This document shows, piece after piece, positions 6,052-8,477 of a DNA stretch of 8,477 nucleotides. This stretch comes from Pseudomonadota bacterium (lineage in GTDB: Bacteria > Pseudomonadota > Alphaproteobacteria > Rhizobiales > Xanthobacteraceae): the NCBI GenBank assembly GCA_023431725.1, contig JAEYVN010000092.1, positions 1 to 8,477 of the forward strand. Reading direction: 5' to 3'. Position 1 is the first letter of the stretch. Each line of letters opens with the position of its first letter. Both the position numbers and the translations under genes were made by a program. The notes beneath the pieces were generated by a model that was not told where the DNA came from, ran no database searches, and saw only the letters and a program-made list of their open reading frames with translations.

Positions 6052-7341
6052 TTATTTGTGGGATCCTGGCTGCGGGAGCCCGTCAAGGAAGGCTTTGTTA
6101 TGCGTCTTGATCCAGGCAAACGGATCCTGACCAGCCGGCGGCGTCACCTTCTCGGCGGGGTAGCGGACCATCTTGTCGATAATCGGAAATGGTCGCTCTG
6201 CGGTCATCTTGGTGACGCCAACGATCTGATCGACCAGACCATCATTGTCTTCAAGGCGGAGCTTCGATGTGCCGGTCAGTGTATTGATTTCAAGTCCCTT
6301 CAATGCTGCGGCAATCTCCTTACGGGTCGGCCACGCGCCGCTTTTATCCTTGATCGCCTTTTCGTAGGCGGCCTTCATCACCATGATCGCATTGGCCATC
6401 TTGAAGCTCGGAAACACCGGATACTCATTGTAACGCTTCCGATATTCTTCAACGAACGCCACGGTCTCCTTGTTGGCCTGAGCGGTCGATGTCAGCCACC
6501 AATGATCACCCAGCGCGCCTGTGATGACGCCATCCGGCAGCTTAATGCGCTGCAGTATCGGCTCCCCCACCGCGAGCACGGCCTGGCTGTTCTGGAATAT
6601 CCCGCGCGGCAGAGCTTGACGTACGAAATTCTCCAGATCTCCGCCCCACAGATTGGAAAAGATAACGTCTGGTTTAGCGCTCGCGAGACGCGAAATTTCG
6701 GTTTGATAGCTGGAAGAACCTAGACGCGGAAAAAGCTCAGCGGCGAATTGAATATCCGGCTTCTGAGCCAGTAGCGCCGCTTTGAAGATCGCCGCGGCAT
6801 CATGCCCGAAGGCGTAATCCGGATTGATGATTGCGACGGTCTTCACATCCGGCTTAACCTTCAGAAGGTAAGCTGCCATCGCCACGAATTCCGGAATCGT
6901 GCTGCTGTTCGCACGGAACACGAAATTGTAGCGATCCTTCAACAGCATCTGATGCGTGTCGCAATTCCACGAAATCATCGGCATGCCGAGCTGTTCGGCT
7001 ACCGGTGCCAGGGCGAGACAATTGCCGCTCGATAGCGCTGCGATCATCACCTGATTAGTCTCATCCGCGGCCAAACGGCGATATTCCGCCACGACACGGT
7101 CGGTTCCGATCGCTTCATCGACATAGATCGGCGCAATCGGCACCCCGCCGATGCCACCAGCCTTGTTAATCTGATCGATCATAAGTTCTGCGGCATTGCG
7201 GCCTGGCATGCCGTAAGCAGCCGCAGGGCCGGAGGTGAACGTGAATATTCCGACGCCGATCTTGTCAGGTTTTTTCTGCGCCAGCGCAGGCGAAACCATG
7301 GCCAACCCAGCGACGACGGCCCAAGAAAGAAACTGCTTCAC
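6052..7341 (-). CDS. Periplasmic substrate-binding protein of branched-chain-amino-acid-type ABC importer
   Basis: This protein binds the substrate in the periplasm and delivers it to the LivHM channel. It is a Peripla_BP_6 (Leu/Ile/Val-binding) family member, 429 residues including a Sec signal peptide: basic start, hydrophobic core at 4-18, and probable cleavage after SPALA (17-21). The mature part opens with IGVGIFTFTSGPAAAYG and keeps AAELMIDQINKAGGIGGVPI (50-69), the ligand-pocket-type stretch AALSSGNCLALAPVAEQ (101-117), INPDYAFGHD (172-181) and PDVIFSNLWGGD (224-235). It is somewhat longer than classical LivJ/LivK (about 370). I chose the GTG at 7339-7341: it begins the signal peptide exactly and has GGGAG seven bases upstream. 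The open frame to 7431 adds 30 non-signal residues. A hairpin terminator follows. LivJ/LivK relatives bind amino acids, urea/amide compounds or aromatic acids; the ligand here is unknown. Confidence 0.93.
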   Translation of the reverse strand: MKQFLSWAVVAGLAMVSPALAQKKPDKIGVGIFTFTSGPAAAYGMPGRNAAELMIDQINKAGGIGGVPIAPIYVDEAIGTDRVVAEYRRLAADETNQVMIAALSSGNCLALAPVAEQLGMPMISWNCDTHQMLLKDRYNFVFRANSSTIPEFVAMAAYLLKVKPDVKTVAIINPDYAFGHDAAAIFKAALLAQKPDIQFAAELFPRLGSSSYQTEISRLASAKPDVIFSNLWGGDLENFVRQALPRGIFQNSQAVLAVGEPILQRIKLPDGVITGALGDHWWLTSTAQANKETVAFVEEYRKRYNEYPVFPSFKMANAIMVMKAAYEKAIKDKSGAWPTRKEIAAALKGLEINTLTGTSKLRLEDNDGLVDQIVGVTKMTAERPFPIIDKMVRYPAEKVTPPAGQDPFAWIKTHNKAFLDGLPQPGSHK

Positions 7342-7398
7342 TTTATCGCTCCCATCATCCCAAAAGAAAACACAAGTCGAATTTGGCCGATGCCGCAG

Positions 7399-7427
7399 AC
7401 CACACCCGCTGTCACCACAAGTGTCAA
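7399..7427 (-). promoter_or_regulatory. Candidate sigma70-type promoter, proximal to the binding-protein gene
   Basis: On the minus strand a perfect TTGACA (7427-7422, within GCTTGACAC) is followed after 17 bases by TGTGGT (7404-7399). The -35 element fits the alphaproteobacterial CTTGAC preference, but the -10 matches only three of six positions. It would give a leader of about 50 bases before the GTG. Confidence 0.3.
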
Positions 7428-7546
7428 GCAATCGGAAGCCGTCGTATGCGCGAAGACCCTACAATCGATGTGTCAGATACGGCAACGCGCCGCATTCCTG
7501 AGCAACTTCGCCAACTACCGACCCATACAAAATACTCACTTCAATA

Positions 7547-7574
7547 AGTTTATTACCTATTCGCGGCGCGTCAA
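7547..7574 (-). promoter_or_regulatory. Candidate sigma70-type promoter, distal to the binding-protein gene
   Basis: On the minus strand TTGACG (7574-7569) is followed after 16 bases by TAAACT (7552-7547), four of six matches to TATAAT, inside the AT-rich island. The -10 overlaps the near-palindrome at 7543-7554, which would suit repression. The leader would be about 200 bases, long for this operon type. Confidence 0.3.
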
Positions 7575-7618
7575 GCGGCCTATAAGCCGCATTCGCGGAG
7601 GCGCAGCACCTCGTTCCA

Positions 7619-8404
7619 TTAGCGAAGGAATTTCAGGATTTCGGAGCAGAACGCTTGAGCATGAACGCGCGGAAAGAAGTGTCCGCCGTCAAATCGGCGC
7701 AAGGTTGCGCCCGGAATCGCGGCCCTGAGCCGCTCAGCATAATAAACCGGGACCATAGCATCATCATCGGCTCCGATGACGAGGGTCGGCGCTCGAATGC
7801 GATGAAGCTCTTTTGCGCGATCAAAATCGAGCAGCATGCGTATACGCGCCACGGTCACGGAAATCGGTTCAAGATTGTTCACCGCTACTGACGTCGCTTC
7901 ATCAAGCTCCTTCTCATGCTCGTTGACCCATTCCGCTGGAAAGCCAAGCACATTGGTGAGATCCTGATAGGCAGATGCGCCCATCTGCTCCAGCACTTTG
8001 ACGCGAACATCGAATAGCGTTCTGAAGCGATAGTCCGCTTTATCCCATGTGCCGCTCAGCACGAGCTTACCTACTCGCTCAGCGGCGTCGAGTGCCAGCG
8101 CCTGACCGATGGCACCACCCGTAGAATGCCCTACGACATGGGCACGCTCGACCCCGAAATGATCCAGAACGGCGATAACGTCCTTCGCTAATCCTTCGAT
8201 GGAATAGCGCTGCTCCGGCCGCTCACTGCGGCCTGTTCCGCGATGATCGAACAAGATGAGGCGATGATGATCGCGGAGAATCGACCGATGCGCGTTCCAG
8301 AAGGTCGCCGATCCGCCAAGTCCAGCAATCAAGACGAGAGGCGGCCCCTCGCCTTCCACGTCGACATAGAGTTGGCAACCATCTGGGGTTTTAAAGAAGG
8401 ACAT
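7619..8404 (-). CDS. Alpha/beta-fold hydrolase, RutD/PcaD-like
   Basis: This 261-residue cytoplasmic serine hydrolase has the usual size and no signal peptide. It shows LVLIAGLGGSATFW (oxyanion region, 23-36), LFDHRGTGRS (51-60), the nucleophile elbow GHSTG with Ser94 (92-96), the acid in GADDDAMVP (Asp214 or Asp215) and GGHFF with His242. The pattern LGGS..W, DxRGTGxS, YSI and FPAEW resembles RutD (aminoacrylate/carbamate hydrolase of pyrimidine breakdown) and 3-oxoadipate enol-lactonases, but no other rut or pca gene is visible, so I assign no substrate. I chose the ATG at 8402-8404, where homology begins. The frame continues to 8467, but those 21 residues overlap the end of a preceding gene in another frame. 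Only seven bases separate it from that upstream stop, so the two are probably co-transcribed. It lies 277 bp before the transporter genes and may act on the imported compound or a later intermediate. Confidence 0.9.
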   Translation of the reverse strand: MSFFKTPDGCQLYVDVEGEGPPLVLIAGLGGSATFWNAHRSILRDHHRLILFDHRGTGRSERPEQRYSIEGLAKDVIAVLDHFGVERAHVVGHSTGGAIGQALALDAAERVGKLVLSGTWDKADYRFRTLFDVRVKVLEQMGASAYQDLTNVLGFPAEWVNEHEKELDEATSVAVNNLEPISVTVARIRMLLDFDRAKELHRIRAPTLVIGADDDAMVPVYYAERLRAAIPGATLRRFDGGHFFPRVHAQAFCSEILKFLR

Positions 8405-8411
8405 ATCGAAA

Positions 8412-8477
8412 TCAGGAATTACTGAGTTTATCGGCCAATGGCTCGCCAAAAACCGTCTTGCGCTCAATCTCCAGAAC
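8412..8477 (-). CDS. C-terminal end of an unidentified upstream gene (partial)
   Basis: From the right edge a minus-strand frame encodes 21 residues (VLEIERKTVFGEPLADKLSN plus Ser) and ends at TGA 8414-8412. The mix of charged and hydrophobic residues looks like a genuine protein C-terminus. The stop lies seven bases before the hydrolase ATG, as expected for consecutive operon genes. It is too short for me to name a family. The overlapping 5' extension of the hydrolase frame is the competing reading and is less likely. Confidence 0.5.
   Translation of the reverse strand, partial: VLEIERKTVFGEPLADKLSNS

Larger units (their letters stand above)
7342..7618 (-). other. 277-bp intergenic region upstream of the transporter operon
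   Basis: This is the largest gene-free gap between the minus-strand genes and the natural place for the transporter promoter. It contains an AT-rich island (about 7523-7560) in otherwise GC-rich DNA, with a near-palindrome AATAA-GT-TTATT (7543-7554) that could be an operator. A small hairpin (7575-7579 with 7586-7590) sits 29 bp past the hydrolase stop but has no T-tract. I find no riboswitch and no convincing small ORF. Confidence 0.6.

Noticed and set aside
5842..6723. 293-codon plus-strand open frame
   Set aside because: It is antisense to livH, the terminator and the binding-protein gene, and has no recognisable domain.
7458..7475. Sigma54-like motif TGACAC-N5-TTGT on the minus strand upstream of the binding-protein gene
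   Set aside because: It lacks the near-invariant GG and GC dinucleotides of the -24/-12 elements.
7575..7590. Hairpin GCGGC/GCCGC after the hydrolase as a terminator
   Set aside because: The stem is only five pairs and no T-tract follows on the minus strand.
1..8477. tRNA genes, CRISPR arrays, insertion sequences
   Set aside because: Scanning by eye showed no cloverleaf-like segment, no regularly spaced direct repeats, and no transposase or terminal inverted repeats.

Overview
This window looks like a high-GC alphaproteobacterial chromosome, most likely from Hyphomicrobiales near Bradyrhizobium, Afipia or Rhodopseudomonas. That placement rests on composition, protein style and recognition from memory, not on a search. 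No rRNA, tRNA, CRISPR array or complete mobile element is visible.

Layout. Positions 1-440 (+ side) hold no convincing gene. The stretch contains a 14-bp perfect palindrome and sequence resembling a dispersed non-coding element, and it leads into a truncated phage terminase large subunit (441-1064, +) that keeps only its nuclease domain. This end is best read as a decayed prophage scar. From 1183 to the right edge every gene is on the minus strand. In transcription order they are: the last 21 codons of an unidentified gene (right edge to 8412); a RutD/PcaD-like alpha/beta hydrolase (8404-7619); a 277-bp intergenic region with weak promoter candidates; a periplasmic Leu/Ile/Val-type substrate-binding protein (7341-6052); a strong terminator-like hairpin; then LivH-, LivM-, LivG- and LivF-type transporter subunits (5961-2709), tightly packed with overlaps or gaps of a few bases; and a UbiD-family decarboxylase (2595-1183), 113 bp behind livF.

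How the genes may work together. The five Liv-type genes make a complete branched-chain-amino-acid-type ABC importer. In soil and phototrophic alphaproteobacteria such importers often carry aromatic acids rather than amino acids. Its neighbours are a UbiD-family enzyme (prenylated-FMN decarboxylases of aromatic and unsaturated acids) and a serine alpha/beta hydrolase. I infer an uptake-and-catabolism unit for a carboxylated aromatic, heteroaromatic or unsaturated compound; the substrate cannot be named from sequence.

Most interesting points. First, the UbiD-like protein seems to keep the metal-site residues but to lack the catalytic Arg and one of the two catalytic Glu residues of the family. 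It may be a divergent enzyme with different chemistry. Second, an intrinsic-terminator-like hairpin sits between the binding-protein gene and the permease genes, which would give a graded operon. No UbiX (the prenyl-FMN synthase) is in the window.
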